A stretch of DNA of 64,000 nt from Synechococcus sp. ROS8604 (GTDB lineage: Bacteria > Cyanobacteriota > Cyanobacteriia > PCC-6307 > Cyanobiaceae): the NCBI RefSeq assembly GCF_014279655.1, contig NZ_CP047946.1:372001-436000 (forward strand), written 5' to 3'. How positions within the stretch are numbered: position 1 is the first letter of the stretch; every line of letters starts with the position of its first letter. The position numbers and the translations under genes were made by a program. The notes beneath the pieces are model-generated. The model was not told the DNA's origin, ran no database searches, and saw only the letters and a program-made list of their open reading frames with translations. This document shows positions 53,671 through 63,523 of the stretch, one piece after another.

Positions 53671-56600
53671 ATGGAGAAGCCTCTGCACGCCCCGGGATCG
53701 GAGTGGATTGAAACGTTTCGATGTCGGAGTCGCGTTGATCTGCACCCCGGGTGGTGGCGACGTGGCGATCAGGAACGGAGTCCAGTACTGGCCGATCTAT
53801 GGGGACGTCATCACCGTCCTGATTGGGCTGAGCGAGGACTTTTGATTTGGCCGCGAGGGGGCAATTGGTTGCGCCTCGAGCAGACCCTGGTCTGTCCAAG
53901 CCCTTGGATGCAGGCCAGCGCATCCTGCGAGAGATTGGTGCTCAGCTGGTGGGCTGATCACGTTCGCCTCCGTATTGATGGGGTCCTGGTGCATGAGGGA
54001 GACCTTTTTGATACCCGCTGCCGTTGGCTCCTTCCCGCCGATTGGAGGGAGCGTGGGGGCCTGCGGATTCAGCTGGATTTACGAAGCCCCTGTCATGACG
54101 ATGGGGCTCTTATTGAAAGTGCACTCGTCCAGGAGCCTCTGATCCCCACCTGCGACGCGGATTGGGCCTTGCTGCCGGAAGCCTTGGCCCTGTCCTGGGC
54201 CAGCGGAGCGACGCTTCCGGATGCGCTGTTGTCTTGCGACCCGATGGGATCGGAGGCTGTTGGCTTGGTCGATCGCCACTTGGCGACATGCCCTAAGCCC
54301 GTGGGTGTGGTGCATTGGCTGGGCCACGCCCATCTCGATCTTGCCTGGCTTTGGCCCGTGGCTGACACCTGGCAAGCGGCGGAACGCACCTTTTGCTCGG
54401 CGCTCGATCTGATGGAGCGATACCCGGAGCTGCACTTTGCGCACTCCACCCCGGCTCTGTATGCCTGGGTGGAATGCCATCGGCCCGCCTTGCATGCGCG
54501 CATTCAGCAGGCCAGTCGTGAAGGCCGTTGGGAGCCGATCAATGGCCCTTGGGTCGAAACCGATTGTGTGTTGGTGAGTACGGCATCGCTCTCGCGTCAG
54601 TTCACGCTTGGACAGGAGGACAGCCAGAGGCGTTTCCCGGAATGGCGGCATGAGTTGGCTTGGTTGCCTGACAGCTTTGGGTTCGCTGCCGGACTTCCCG
54701 CCGTCGCGGTTGCCAGTGGAGTGCGCTGGTTCTGCACGCACAAGCTGGCTTGGAATGCCACCAACCGCTTCCCCCACCGTTTGTTTCGCTGGCGCAGCCG
54801 CGGAGGCGCTGAGGTTTTAGCGCTGATGCTGCCAGCGATTGGCACCGATGCTGATCCTGTCGCGATCGCACAAGAGCAGCGCGCTTTTCAAGCTGCGACT
54901 GGGGTGGAGCAGGCGATTTGGCTCCCGGGTGTTGGAGATCACGGTGGTGGTCCCACTGCCGAGATGCTGGAACAGCTCAGGCTTTGGGAGGGCCAGCCGC
55001 AGGCAGTGACCCAGCAGCCTGGAACGCTGCGCGCCTACCTCGATCACTTGGAGCCTTGGCGCTCCACCTTGCCGGTCTGGCGGGATGAGCTCTATCTCGA
55101 GCTGCATCGGGGTTGCGCGACCAGTCGGCCTGATCAGAAACGGCACAACCGCAGCCTGGAAAGGCTTCTTCGTGAAGCTGAACTGGCTGCCGCGCTGCTT
55201 GGGGCTCGGGCTGATCGGCTTGTGCCCAACCACGCCCAGGACAGCGATTGGCGCCCTCTGCTGTTCCAACAATTTCATGACATCCTTCCTGGCACCTCGA
55301 TCCCCGAGGTGTTTGAGCAGGCTGAACCGATCTGGTGTGAGGCTCGCCGGCGTGCGGTGCGCTGTCGAGACCAGCTTTTAGGCCATCTGCTTGCGTCCAA
55401 CGAGGAGGGGTTGGATTCCGATCCCCATCGCTCTCGTTGGACTTGGTGCGGCTTGCAGCCCCTGGCGCATTGGTCACCGTTGCTGCGCCTGCCGAAGGGG
55501 CATTGGTCCAGTGGTGGGCAGAGTCTTCCTGGGCAGGTGGCGCCTTCAGGCGGTGTTTGGGTTCAACTGCCCTCTAGTGAGGGCGTTTGCGCGCTCCCTC
55601 TGCAGCGCAGCCGTGAGCCTTTGGGCTCTGTCTTGCCCGTTCGTCATCCGGTGAGCGTGGAGGTGGTGTCGTCGGGACTGTGGAGGTTGAGCAACGGTCT
55701 GGTGACGGCAGATGTCGGCGTCCATGGGCTGGTTCAGCTGCTTGACGGCAAGGGGGTGCCACAGCTCAGCGAACCCCTGCGATTGCGGCGCTTTTCCGAT
55801 CGAGGGGAGTTTTGGGATGCTTGGGATCTTGCCGCTGATTACCGCCAACATGTGCTGCCGATGGCCGAACGCTGGTCGGCAGAATTGGTGGAGTCGGGCC
55901 CTCTCACCGCCCGAATGGTGCTGCGCACGATGGCTGGACTGAGCAAGGTGCGCTTGGACCTCATGCTGCAGGCCGATTCTCCCTGGCTCGAGGCCCAGCT
56001 CAGCGTCCAATGGGAGCAGACCCATGAATTGCTGAGATTGGAAGTGCCGTTGAAGAGGCCTGCGGTGCGTTGGGCGGCCGATACGAGTGGTGGAGTGATC
56101 GAGCGACCAGCACAAGCCCGCACTCCCTTTGAAAAGGAGCGTTGGGAATTGCCTGTGATTTCATGGCTGGCTGCCGAAGCGGAGGCTCCTGGGGGTGGGA
56201 TGGCTGTCTTGCTGGATGGCCCCCAGGGGGTCGATGCAAGCGATCGCCATTTAGGGGTGTCGCTGCTTCGAGGCCCAACCTGGCCGGATCCTTCTGCGGA
56301 TCACGGATGGCATCGGCACCGCTTGGCCTTGATGCCAGCGGCGCTCGGTTGGAACCGTAGTGGTGTGCCCCAGGCAGCGATCCGATTCAGGGAGCCGGGT
56401 TGGCTCGGTCCTGTTGCGCTGGATCATCGCTGGCAAGGGCTTCCCGCTTTGCCCATCGGTCTGGTGCCGATTTCAGTGCGATCAGCCCAGGGTGAAGGAC
56501 TCAGCGATCAGGCCGTTCAAATTGAGTTGCTCAATGCCGGTTCAGCGCGTCAGCGTTGGTTGCCTGGGAGCGATTGGACGCTGAGTGGCGTCGAATTGAA

Positions 56601-56676
56601 CGAGCGAAAGACGGTCTGGGAAGTCCAACCTGGCCAGCTCATCAGCTTGGTTTTGGAGCGTGTTCAATCCTCGTGA
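53671..56676 (+). CDS. GH38 alpha-mannosidase
   Basis: A glycoside hydrolase family 38 protein of 1001 residues. The zinc-binding signature is [20 protein letters not shown] (H-x-H-x-D). The nucleophile Asp is in [16 protein letters not shown], and a later zinc histidine in [15 protein letters not shown]. The mid-helical bundle has [20 protein letters not shown], and the C-terminal half holds beta-sandwich domains. Such enzymes hydrolyse alpha-mannosidic links in glycans; the substrate in a marine picocyanobacterium is unknown. It has no signal peptide, so it acts inside the cell. It meets psbN at its 3' end. Confidence 0.88.
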
Positions 56677-56804
56677 TCATCAAACGGATCGTCGAGGTTT
56701 TTGGATGGCGGTCCAAAGGCGGTGTAGACCCCCAATCCTGTTAACCCAAGCAGGGCCGCCAGCACCGCAATCGCCACTGACATGGCCGGGGACGAACTTT
56801 CCAT
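56664..56804 (-). CDS. psbN: Photosystem II assembly protein N
   Basis: A 46-residue gene starts at ATG 56804: [20 protein letters not shown], then [20 protein letters not shown] and FDDHED. One helix followed by the [20 protein letters not shown] tail is diagnostic. PsbN helps assemble photosystem II and is not a subunit of the mature complex. It is divergent from psbH by 86 bases, the arrangement also found in other cyanobacteria and plastids. Its last 13 bases overlap the mannosidase gene. Confidence 0.95.
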
Positions 56805-56890
56805 CACAACTCTCCACAGGATCGACGCCTTTACGGGTCGTAGCACCTACAGTATCGAGACTTAATTCCACCCGAGACTTCAGCGCTGCC

Positions 56891-57097
56891 ATGGCTCAAC
56901 GCACCCGTCTGGGAGATTTGCTCCGCCCCCTCAATTCGGAATACGGCAAAGTTGTCCCTGGTTGGGGAACAACACCAGTGATGGGGATCTTTATGGCCCT
57001 CTTCCTTGTGTTCTTGCTGATCATTCTCCAGCTGTACAACAAGTCACTGATCCTCGAAGGAATCAATGTCAACTGGAACGGCTTGGGCCTCGGCTGA
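56891..57097 (+). CDS. psbH: Photosystem II reaction centre protein H
   Basis: The 68-residue protein starts [20 protein letters not shown] and has the single transmembrane helix [20 protein letters not shown] with the C-terminus [20 protein letters not shown]. PsbH binds near CP47 and stabilises the quinone-binding side of photosystem II. It is nine bases upstream of tatA. Confidence 0.97.
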
Positions 57098-57106
57098 TCT
57101 CAGCGA

Positions 57107-57385
57107 ATGAATGTTTTCGGCATTGGCCTGCCAGAGATGGCCGTCATCGCGGCGGTCGCTCTTTTGGTGTTTGGCCCTAAACGGCTTCCCGAGTTCGGTC
57201 GCACCTTGGGAAAAACTCTGAAGGGTTTTCAATCGGCCTCCAAAGAGTTTGAGCGAGAAATCAATAAGGCCATGGCCGACCCTGAACCTGTGGCAGATCA
57301 GGCAAAAGTTTTAGAGGCACCCACAGAGGCCGCTGTTACGCCTGCGGTTGCGCCAAAATCAGAGCTGACACCCCCCTCTGATTGA
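57107..57385 (+). CDS. tatA: Sec-independent (Tat) translocase subunit TatA/E
   Basis: A 92-residue TatA-type protein: a short N-terminal helix (IGLPEMAVIAAVALLVFGPK), the conserved FGPK hinge, and an amphipathic helix RLPEFGRTLGKTLKGFQSAS, followed by a polar tail with Pro and Ala. It builds the pore that moves folded proteins across the membrane. It lies between psbH and pth with nine- and five-base gaps. Confidence 0.93.
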   Translation: MNVFGIGLPEMAVIAAVALLVFGPKRLPEFGRTLGKTLKGFQSASKEFEREINKAMADPEPVADQAKVLEAPTEAAVTPAVAPKSELTPPSD

Positions 57386-57389
57386 TTTG

Positions 57390-58013
57390 ATGAATCGCGG
57401 TGATCTCCGCTTGGTGGTGGGATTGGGCAATCCAGGCAATCGTTATGCCAACACCCGCCACAACGTGGGCTTCATGGCCTTGGAGCGGCTGGTCTCTCGC
57501 GAGGGAGGTGGTTTTCGTTCGACGCCCAAGCTCCAAGGTCAGCTTGCTGATCTGGGCTCGGGAGATCGGCGATTGCGCTTGTTGATGCCCCAAACGTTCA
57601 TGAACGACAGCGGTCGCTCGATTCGGGCTGCGCTCGATTGGTTCGGGTTTGAGCTCCATCAGCTATTGGTGCTCGTGGACGATATGGATCTGCCGCTTGG
57701 TCGTTTGCGTTTGCGCGCCCGCGGCTCTGCTGGTGGCCACAACGGCCTGAAAAGCACCATCCAGCATCTCGGCACCCAGGATTTTGGGCGTCTGCGGATA
57801 GGCATTGGTGCACCCGGGCAAAATCCCAGTGAGCGCAAGGCGCGAACGGTGTCGCACGTCCTGGGAAGTTTCAGTCGTGAGGAGGAGCCCCTGCTCGACA
57901 AGGTGCTGGTGGAGGTGGTCGATGGTTTGGAGCGGATTCAGCGGCAAGGTCTCGACCTCGCCGGAAATCACATCAATGGGCTTCAGTTGGCTCCCACCAA
58001 CCCTGAGGCGTGA
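57390..58013 (+). CDS. pth: Peptidyl-tRNA hydrolase
   Basis: Pth frees tRNA from prematurely released peptidyl-tRNA. Family motifs are LVVGLGNPGNRYANTRHNVG (with the catalytic His in TRHNVGF), FMNDSGRSI, LVLVDDMDLPLGRLRLR and GSAGGHNGLKS. The length is 207 residues. The next gene begins inside the stop codon (TGATG). Confidence 0.96.
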   Translation: MNRGDLRLVVGLGNPGNRYANTRHNVGFMALERLVSREGGGFRSTPKLQGQLADLGSGDRRLRLLMPQTFMNDSGRSIRAALDWFGFELHQLLVLVDDMDLPLGRLRLRARGSAGGHNGLKSTIQHLGTQDFGRLRIGIGAPGQNPSERKARTVSHVLGSFSREEEPLLDKVLVEVVDGLERIQRQGLDLAGNHINGLQLAPTNPEA

Positions 58014-58270
58014 TGGCAGCGCTCCCCGTTACCACCGCCCACTTAAGGGTTCAACGCCAGAGTTTTGCGGATCAATGTTTGGAGGGAGACGTCCAGGCCG
58101 GAGGCTTCAATTGGCAGTTCAGCTGGTTTTTTGATCGTGGCGAGTTGAGTGTGGAGCCGTCCTTGGGGCGCGCGTTGATTCAAGACGCGCTGCTTCGCTT
58201 TCTTGTGAAATCCGACTATGACCTGGAACCGGGAGGGGACTACACCTTCACCGTGAGAGCCCGGTTCTGA
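58013..58270 (+). CDS. DUF3146 protein
   Basis: An 85-residue protein of the cyanobacterial DUF3146 family: FADQCLEGDVQAGGFNWQFS, then WFFDRGELSVEPSLGRALIQ and YDLEPGGDYTFTVRARF. It is soluble and rich in beta strand. Its ATG at 58013 overlaps the pth stop. Its last 23 bases overlap the convergent YqgF-like gene. Function is unknown. Confidence 0.78.
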   Translation: MAALPVTTAHLRVQRQSFADQCLEGDVQAGGFNWQFSWFFDRGELSVEPSLGRALIQDALLRFLVKSDYDLEPGGDYTFTVRARF

Positions 58271-58700
58271 GGGGATCTGGACCCGGCCATTGCAATGGTC
58301 GATCGAGATAGTCCTCGAGGATGACGAGCGCGGCGATGGCATCGAGATCGCCCGATGGGATGCGTAGGCCTTTGGGAAGCAAGCGTTTCCAGCCCCGTGC
58401 CGGCCACAACTGCCAGTAACGCTCTCTGGCCCGCAGGGTGGTTCCCGTTTCGTCGACGACGCGGATCGGCAGGCTTGCAGGCAGTTGTTGTTGCCAGATC
58501 ATGCTGCTGGTGCCATCCCCGATCACCAGTTCAGCAATCTGGGCGGTGTCCCCCTGAGCGTCCGCCATCCAGACGCGAAGCTGATCAAGGACCTCAGCGC
58601 TGGGGATCACCATCCCTTGAAGCACGGTGCTCGTGGCGGTGTCTGCGAGGAGCAATCCACTTTTGCTTCGGCCGGGATCCATGGCGACAACGCGAGTCAT
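58248..58700 (-). CDS. YqgF/RuvX-like RNase H-fold protein
   Basis: This 150-residue protein looks like an RNase H-fold Holliday-junction/pre-16S rRNA nuclease relative. The first strand has VVAMDPGRSKSGLLLADTAT with the acidic D, a mid strand LVIGDGTSSMIWQQQL, and RVVDETGTTLRARERYW with the Asp-Glu pair. A last acidic residue lies in GDLDAIAALVILEDYL. This is a divergent cyanobacterial form rather than canonical RuvX. The stop of the upstream DUF3084 gene overlaps its start by four bases. Confidence 0.78.
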   Translation of the reverse strand: MTRVVAMDPGRSKSGLLLADTATSTVLQGMVIPSAEVLDQLRVWMADAQGDTAQIAELVIGDGTSSMIWQQQLPASLPIRVVDETGTTLRARERYWQLWPARGWKRLLPKGLRIPSGDLDAIAALVILEDYLDRPLQWPGPDPLRTGLSR

Positions 58701-59827
58701 CGGCTGAGACGCAGCTGGATGGCGATGGGATCTGCTGTTTCGCTGCGGCGTAACGCCACCGCTTCCAGCCCCGCGAGTCCTCCGTTGCGGTCGATCAGCT
58801 CTTGGCCAAGCGCATTGATGGCATTGCCATCAAACTGCAATCCCTTGCTGAGAGAACCGCGTCTTTGCACCTCGGCCAATGTGGAGGCGAGGAGAAGGTT
58901 CAGCCGATTGCGCACGGCTTCAGGGTCGCGTTCATTGCTCGCCAGGGTAGTGCGTGCCAAGACCTCACCCTCCCTGGTCACCGTGACATTGGGACGCACT
59001 TCAGGGAAGGCGTAGACAACGGTTTCGCCCAGCAGCACATTGGCGGCTGAACGGATGTTCACAACCCAGGTGCCAGGTTTGCGAATCGTTTGTTCCAAGC
59101 GCTTGATGTCAGGCCTCGGAACCAACAGGATTTGACGCTCTGCCGGTTGGCCAGGCAGGACCTGTTGATAGGCCTGAAGATTGGCGTCTCGGAGCAACTG
59201 ATCGATCACCGTTTTTGCCTGATCGGGGCGTTCGAGTTTCAGGGTCACGGTGGCAAGCGGCTGCCCGCTGCTGATGGCGACGTTGCCGCGCCGCAGCGCG
59301 AGGAGCGTGTCTTCCAGTTGATTGAGTTCTTTCTCGCCATCGCGAATTTGCGTACGCACAGCAGAGAGTTCCTGTTCGGTGCGTTGGATCTCGATATCTT
59401 TGGCATCCACGTCTTGGCTCAAGCGCTGTCGCTCCGCTTCCAAGGATCGGGTTTGCTCCTGGAGAGGCTTAAGGGTGCGACGCAGTTCTGCCGCGCGTTG
59501 TTGGGCCGTTGTGAGCTCCTTGCTGGCCTGCTCCTGAGCGCTTTTGCTGGTTTTGAGATCAGTGCGACTGCTCCTTAATTTGGCTTCGAGAGCATTCAGT
59601 TCAAACAGCCCAACCCTGAGTTGCCGACTGATCAAGAGCAGGAGTCCAAGGGAAAGCGCACTAATCAGACTGCCGGTCAACACCGTGATCACCACGGCTG
59701 TGCGCTTGGGACGCAGTCCAAGCAAGCTCAGCCGAGCTTTCCCCACGCGAGAGCCAAGGCGGTCCCCCAGGGTTGAGAGCACCCCTCCAAGCACAAGCAG
59801 GGCGAGAAGTAGAAACCAGCCGGTCAC
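58697..59827 (-). CDS. DUF3084 membrane-anchored coiled-coil protein
   Basis: The 376-residue protein has two N-terminal helices (about 3-20 and 45-68) and then a long coiled coil (about 75-175). DUF3084 begins WFLLLALLVLGGVLSTLGDR. The C-terminal half is alpha/beta with repeated VARTTLASNERDPEAVRNRL-like stretches (the quoted part is about residues 283-302). It is membrane anchored and probably faces the cytoplasm. Function is unknown, but the family is widely conserved in cyanobacteria. Confidence 0.85.
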   Translation of the reverse strand: MTGWFLLLALLVLGGVLSTLGDRLGSRVGKARLSLLGLRPKRTAVVITVLTGSLISALSLGLLLLISRQLRVGLFELNALEAKLRSSRTDLKTSKSAQEQASKELTTAQQRAAELRRTLKPLQEQTRSLEAERQRLSQDVDAKDIEIQRTEQELSAVRTQIRDGEKELNQLEDTLLALRRGNVAISSGQPLATVTLKLERPDQAKTVIDQLLRDANLQAYQQVLPGQPAERQILLVPRPDIKRLEQTIRKPGTWVVNIRSAANVLLGETVVYAFPEVRPNVTVTREGEVLARTTLASNERDPEAVRNRLNLLLASTLAEVQRRGSLSKGLQFDGNAINALGQELIDRNGGLAGLEAVALRRSETADPIAIQLRLSR

Positions 59828-59878
59828 GGAAAATGAAGGATCAGAGTTCGGATGGGAGCTCCATCTTCACCTGCATGG

Positions 59879-60613
59879 TCAGCTGAACCGCTTGGCGAGA
59901 GCGATTGGATCGAGAACAGTGATCTTTTTGCGATCGATATCGACAAGGCTCGATGACTTGAGGTCCCCCAGGAGACGCGTGATCGTGACGCGTGTGGACC
60001 CGATCGCCTCGGCAATGGCTTGGTGGGAAAGGCGTAAATCGATGGTGATCCCCCGTTGACCAGGCACACCGAAATCTCGACAAAGCACCAGCAGAAAGCT
60101 CACCAGTCGAGACGACATGTCCCGATGGGTGAGGGTTTCGATCATCGTTTCGGTCTGGAGAATCCTGCTGGACAGCCCCTGCAACAACAGCAATCCCACA
60201 CTGGTGTCGTCTTCAATGGCCTGCCGCACGGATGTGGCTGGAGCCGTCACCATCTCCACCCGTGTGAAAGCGATTGAGTGATAAAAACGATCGGATCGGT
60301 GACCTGTCAGCAACGACAGAACGCCAAACAAACTGTTTTCTCGCAACAGGGCAACCGTGATTTCTTCGCCCGATTCATAAACCCTGGAGAGGCGGACGGC
60401 ACCTCGACGAATCAGATACACCTTTTCAGCGGGGTCGCCGGGGAAAAAGATGGTTTTCCCACGTTCCACCATTTCCGAGTTGGCACCATCGAGTCCCCGA
60501 ATGACGTCTTGAAGGGTGCGACTAGCTGGAGCCGCTGGGGTTCCGAAACTCGAGCCCGCTGGGCGGATGGTTGGGGGAGCGTATCGGCTGAAGCCGCGGC
60601 TGACTTCGGCCAT
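59879..60613 (-). CDS. ntcA: Global nitrogen regulator NtcA
   Basis: NtcA is the Crp/Fnr-family activator that senses 2-oxoglutarate and turns on nitrogen-assimilation genes. The effector domain has [20 protein letters not shown] and [20 protein letters not shown]. The C-terminal recognition helix is [20 protein letters not shown], then [13 protein letters not shown], nearly identical to known NtcA. The 244-residue form has an N-terminal extension with many Pro and Ser; a shorter start is possible. amt in this window is a likely target. Confidence 0.95.
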   Translation of the reverse strand: MAEVSRGFSRYAPPTIRPAGSSFGTPAAPASRTLQDVIRGLDGANSEMVERGKTIFFPGDPAEKVYLIRRGAVRLSRVYESGEEITVALLRENSLFGVLSLLTGHRSDRFYHSIAFTRVEMVTAPATSVRQAIEDDTSVGLLLLQGLSSRILQTETMIETLTHRDMSSRLVSFLLVLCRDFGVPGQRGITIDLRLSHQAIAEAIGSTRVTITRLLGDLKSSSLVDIDRKKITVLDPIALAKRFS

Positions 60614-60690
60614 GGTTTCTACTCGTGTTCCGGGATGCTATGGATCAGCACCTCCTGCTCATGTAGCAAGGAACACGAAAACCCGCACTT

Positions 60691-61416
60691 TCACCTATTG
60701 GAGAGAGCCCAATTCTGATTCTGCATAATCTGCTTGAGCCCAGGCTCGGCGAGGTCCAGTAGGTCATTGAGCTGGTGACGACTAAAGGGAGCGCCTTCCG
60801 CCGTGCCCTGTAGCTCCAGCAAATGCCCCTCTCCGTTCATCACGACATTGAGATCCACATCGGCTTGGCTGTCTTCGCTGTAGTCGAGATCGAGTAGAGG
60901 GCGTTGGTGAATCACGCCAACGGAGACGGCGGCCACCTGGGATTGAACAGGATTGCTGCTGAGGACCCCTTGCTGAACCAGCCGTTCGCAGGCCCGTTGC
61001 AGCGCGACCCAAGATCCGCTGATCGCAGCGGTGCGCGTGCCTGCATCCGCCTGAATCACATCACAATCGATTCTCAACGTGTTTTCGCCAAGTGCTTCCA
61101 TGTCGATCGCTGCCCGTAGGCTGCGGCCAATCAGACGCTGAATCTCCTGGGTGCGTCCGCTCAGTTTGAGGAGTTCACGGTTCTGTCGCTCTGGAGTGGA
61201 TCCAGGGAGGAGTCGGTATTCGGCGCTGAGCCACCCCTGGCCTTGATCTTTGCGCCAGCGAGGCACTCCTTCTTGATGACAAACGCTGCAAAGAACAGCG
61301 GTGCGCCCGCTGTGGATGATCACGGAACTCAGGGCAAATCCCATCGGATCCCAGCTGATCGAGAAGGGGCGAAGCTCGCCCGGCTGACGTCCGTCATTGC
61401 GAGAGGTGCCTGTCAT
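60691..61416 (-). CDS. rph: Ribonuclease PH
   Basis: RNase PH trims tRNA 3' ends by phosphorolysis. The 241-residue protein has [60 protein letters not shown], and the active-site [20 protein letters not shown]. The C-terminus has [20 protein letters not shown]. Compared with the usual RDG start the N-terminus reads [11 protein letters not shown]. The length is normal. Confidence 0.95.
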   Translation of the reverse strand: MTGTSRNDGRQPGELRPFSISWDPMGFALSSVIIHSGRTAVLCSVCHQEGVPRWRKDQGQGWLSAEYRLLPGSTPERQNRELLKLSGRTQEIQRLIGRSLRAAIDMEALGENTLRIDCDVIQADAGTRTAAISGSWVALQRACERLVQQGVLSSNPVQSQVAAVSVGVIHQRPLLDLDYSEDSQADVDLNVVMNGEGHLLELQGTAEGAPFSRHQLNDLLDLAEPGLKQIMQNQNWALSNR

Positions 61417-61550
61417 GAGCCCAAGGTGCGGAGATGCTTTGAGCCTGCCAGGTGGCTAGGCACACCATGGATGGTGTCAAAACACTTGTGTCTTGGCCTT
61501 TCACCGCTAGATTCATGCACATCCGGATTTGCCGGACATCGGCGAATGTG

Positions 61551-62159
61551 ATGACCGTCAGCCTCAGCCCTACCCATCATTCCCGTGAGTCGCGGACTGT
61601 TGACCACAGGACTCTCGAGCAAGCAGGTCTCAGGCGACTCCCTTCTGTGGAGGTTCGTCCGCCGCTGCATTTGGTGGCTCCGGAAGGTCAGCTTCAGGTG
61701 CATACCGCCTCCTTTCGTGGGAGTTTTTCTGGTGTTCTGAGCCAGGCGCTGCGTGCGGCGGGCCTGGGTAGCCATGTCTTAATTGCTCAGTTTCTTAAGG
61801 GTGGAGTGGGCCAAGGCCCTCAGAGCAGCCTCACCCTCTGCGATCGGCTGAGATGGTTGCGCCCCTCCGTGACGGAATGCCTTTCAGATGCTGCTGATAG
61901 CCGCGATGACGAGGTCAAAGAGGCGGTTCAGGCGGTTTGGCAGATCTGCAAAACCCATCTTCTAGAAGGCACCTTGGATCAACTCGTGTTGGATGAGATT
62001 GGCTTGGCGATCGAGCTTGGCTATCTGACTCATGAGGATGTCTTGTCGGTGTTGGAGCAACGGCCATCCGCCATGGATGTGATTGTGACGGGGCCCGCGA
62101 TCCCTGCAGAGATGATGGAGATGGCTGATCAAGTGACGGAACTGCGTCGAGGTTTTTAA
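61551..62159 (+). CDS. CobO/BtuR-like P-loop-fold protein with altered Walker A
   Basis: The 202-residue protein has the fold pattern of cob(I)alamin adenosyltransferase (CobO/BtuR). Family-like segments are SHVLIAQFLKGGVGQGPQ, LEGTLDQLVLDEIGLAIELG and SAMDVIVTGPAIPAEMMEMA. The nucleotide loop, normally GxGKGKT, reads HTASFRGSFSGVLSQAL with no GKT/S. Adenosyltransferase activity is therefore doubtful. ATG 61551 (MTVSLSPTHHS) is the likely start. The stop overlaps the dcd start (TAATG). Confidence 0.75.
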   Translation: MTVSLSPTHHSRESRTVDHRTLEQAGLRRLPSVEVRPPLHLVAPEGQLQVHTASFRGSFSGVLSQALRAAGLGSHVLIAQFLKGGVGQGPQSSLTLCDRLRWLRPSVTECLSDAADSRDDEVKEAVQAVWQICKTHLLEGTLDQLVLDEIGLAIELGYLTHEDVLSVLEQRPSAMDVIVTGPAIPAEMMEMADQVTELRRGF

Positions 62160-62752
62160 TGCTGAAGAACGATCGTTGGATTACGGATCAAGCCGATGCA
62201 GGCATGCTTGAGCCTTTTCAAAATGGGTTGGTACGCCACTTGGATCCGGATCAACGCAAGAGTCCGGTTCTTAGTTTTGGCTGCTCGTCGTATGGCTACG
62301 ACTTGAGGCTCTCGGCTAAGGAGTTTTTGATCTTTCGCCATGTCCCAGGCACGATCATGAATCCCAAGCGATTCAACCCTGACAACCTTGAATCAACGCC
62401 TCTTCATCATGATGAGGATGGCGACTATTTCATCCTTCCGGCCCATTCGTATGGCTTGGGTGTGGCCCTTGAAATAATGCGCGTGCCACCCAATATCACG
62501 GTGATTTGCCTTGGTAAGAGTACGTATGCCCGTTTAGGCATCATTGTGAATACCACTCCAGCAGAGGCTGGATGGGAAGGACACCTCACCTTGGAATTTA
62601 GTAATAGTTCTGGCGCTGATTGTCGGATTTATGCCAATGAAGGGATCTGTCAGTTGTTGTTTTTCGAGGGTGATCCTTGTGAAACCACCTACAGCGACCG
62701 GCAAGGGAAATATCAGCATCAGCCAGAGCGGGTAACGCTGGCCAAGGTCTGA
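62159..62752 (+). CDS. dcd: dCTP deaminase
   Basis: Dcd makes dUTP from dCTP for dTMP synthesis. The 197-residue protein has SFGCSSYGYDLRLSAKEFLI, then VALEIMRVPPNITVICLGKS, TYARLGIIVNTTPAEAGWEG with the active-site Glu, and LEFSNSSGADCRIYANEGIC. The ATG overlaps the stop of the CobO-like gene. thyX, whose product makes dTMP, converges with it. Confidence 0.95.
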   Translation: MLKNDRWITDQADAGMLEPFQNGLVRHLDPDQRKSPVLSFGCSSYGYDLRLSAKEFLIFRHVPGTIMNPKRFNPDNLESTPLHHDEDGDYFILPAHSYGLGVALEIMRVPPNITVICLGKSTYARLGIIVNTTPAEAGWEGHLTLEFSNSSGADCRIYANEGICQLLFFEGDPCETTYSDRQGKYQHQPERVTLAKV

Positions 62753-62763
62753 ATGAATGGTTG

Positions 62764-63513
62764 TTAGGGAGCAAGCCTGGCTTTATGCAGTCTTGTTTTT
62801 TCGTACCAGCTTGCAAATTCTGGAGTCCAAGCTTTGAGATGGGGCCACATCAAATCGCAGAGTTCGCGGATTTCTTGCTGGGCATCCAGCTTGGCGCGTA
62901 GGTCCATGAAATGCAGGAAGGCCCTGAGCGTGAAGCTCACCACAAAATGTTGTCTGTAATCGAATGGGAGGATGCCGCGGGCATGTTCTTCGGCAAAACC
63001 AGCCTGAAGCAATTCCTGATAGCGAGCGGCACTGATTTTGCAGTGGCTTAAATCTTTTTGCCGCTCAGCTTCGCTGTAGAGGTATTTTTTGCCTTTTCGG
63101 TCGCTGTACTCGCCGACGGGGCGCAAATAAAACACTTCTTCGAGATCGAGTTCTCCGAGGGCAGCCCTGCAGATGCGATCGCCTGTGTAACGCATGGATT
63201 GCACATCAAAACTGACGCCCACCCGGTGCGTTCGTGCCTGTTGCATCACGGAATGGGGAAACCAGCCCACGTTCAACACAATCTGGGCATGCTCCATCGG
63301 TCCGTAATGGCCCCGCTCTCCAGCCAGGAGGCGTTTGACGCAAATTTCGCCAGCTTTGATTTCATCGGGCCATTGCGCGCGATCGGCTGCCACAAAGCCC
63401 TCGCTGTAGTCCTGGTGCATTCCCACGTACACGCACTGTTGCGGATTCGGGGTTGCGGCGATCAGGTCAACTCGAAAACGAGAGTCCATGGGGGTCGTCT
63501 GCGATGAACTGTT
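62764..63513 (-). CDS. thyX: FAD-dependent thymidylate synthase ThyX
   Basis: ThyX makes dTMP from dUMP with FAD and NADPH, replacing ThyA. The class motif RHRxxSxNxxSxR is read as RTHRVGVSFDVQSMRY, with an unusual N-terminal side. The protein of about 249 residues starts at ATG 63513 (MNSSSQTTPM). Other family features are GERGHYGPMEHAQIVLNVGW and FDYRQHFVVSFTLRAFLHFM. A longer frame to 63591 would overlap the upstream thioredoxin gene. Confidence 0.93.
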   Translation of the reverse strand, partial: NSSSQTTPMDSRFRVDLIAATPNPQQCVYVGMHQDYSEGFVAADRAQWPDEIKAGEICVKRLLAGERGHYGPMEHAQIVLNVGWFPHSVMQQARTHRVGVSFDVQSMRYTGDRICRAALGELDLEEVFYLRPVGEYSDRKGKKYLYSEAERQKDLSHCKISAARYQELLQAGFAEEHARGILPFDYRQHFVVSFTLRAFLHFMDLRAKLDAQQEIRELCDLMWPHLKAWTPEFASWYEKTRLHKARLAP

Positions 63514-63523
63514 CATGTTTTGT

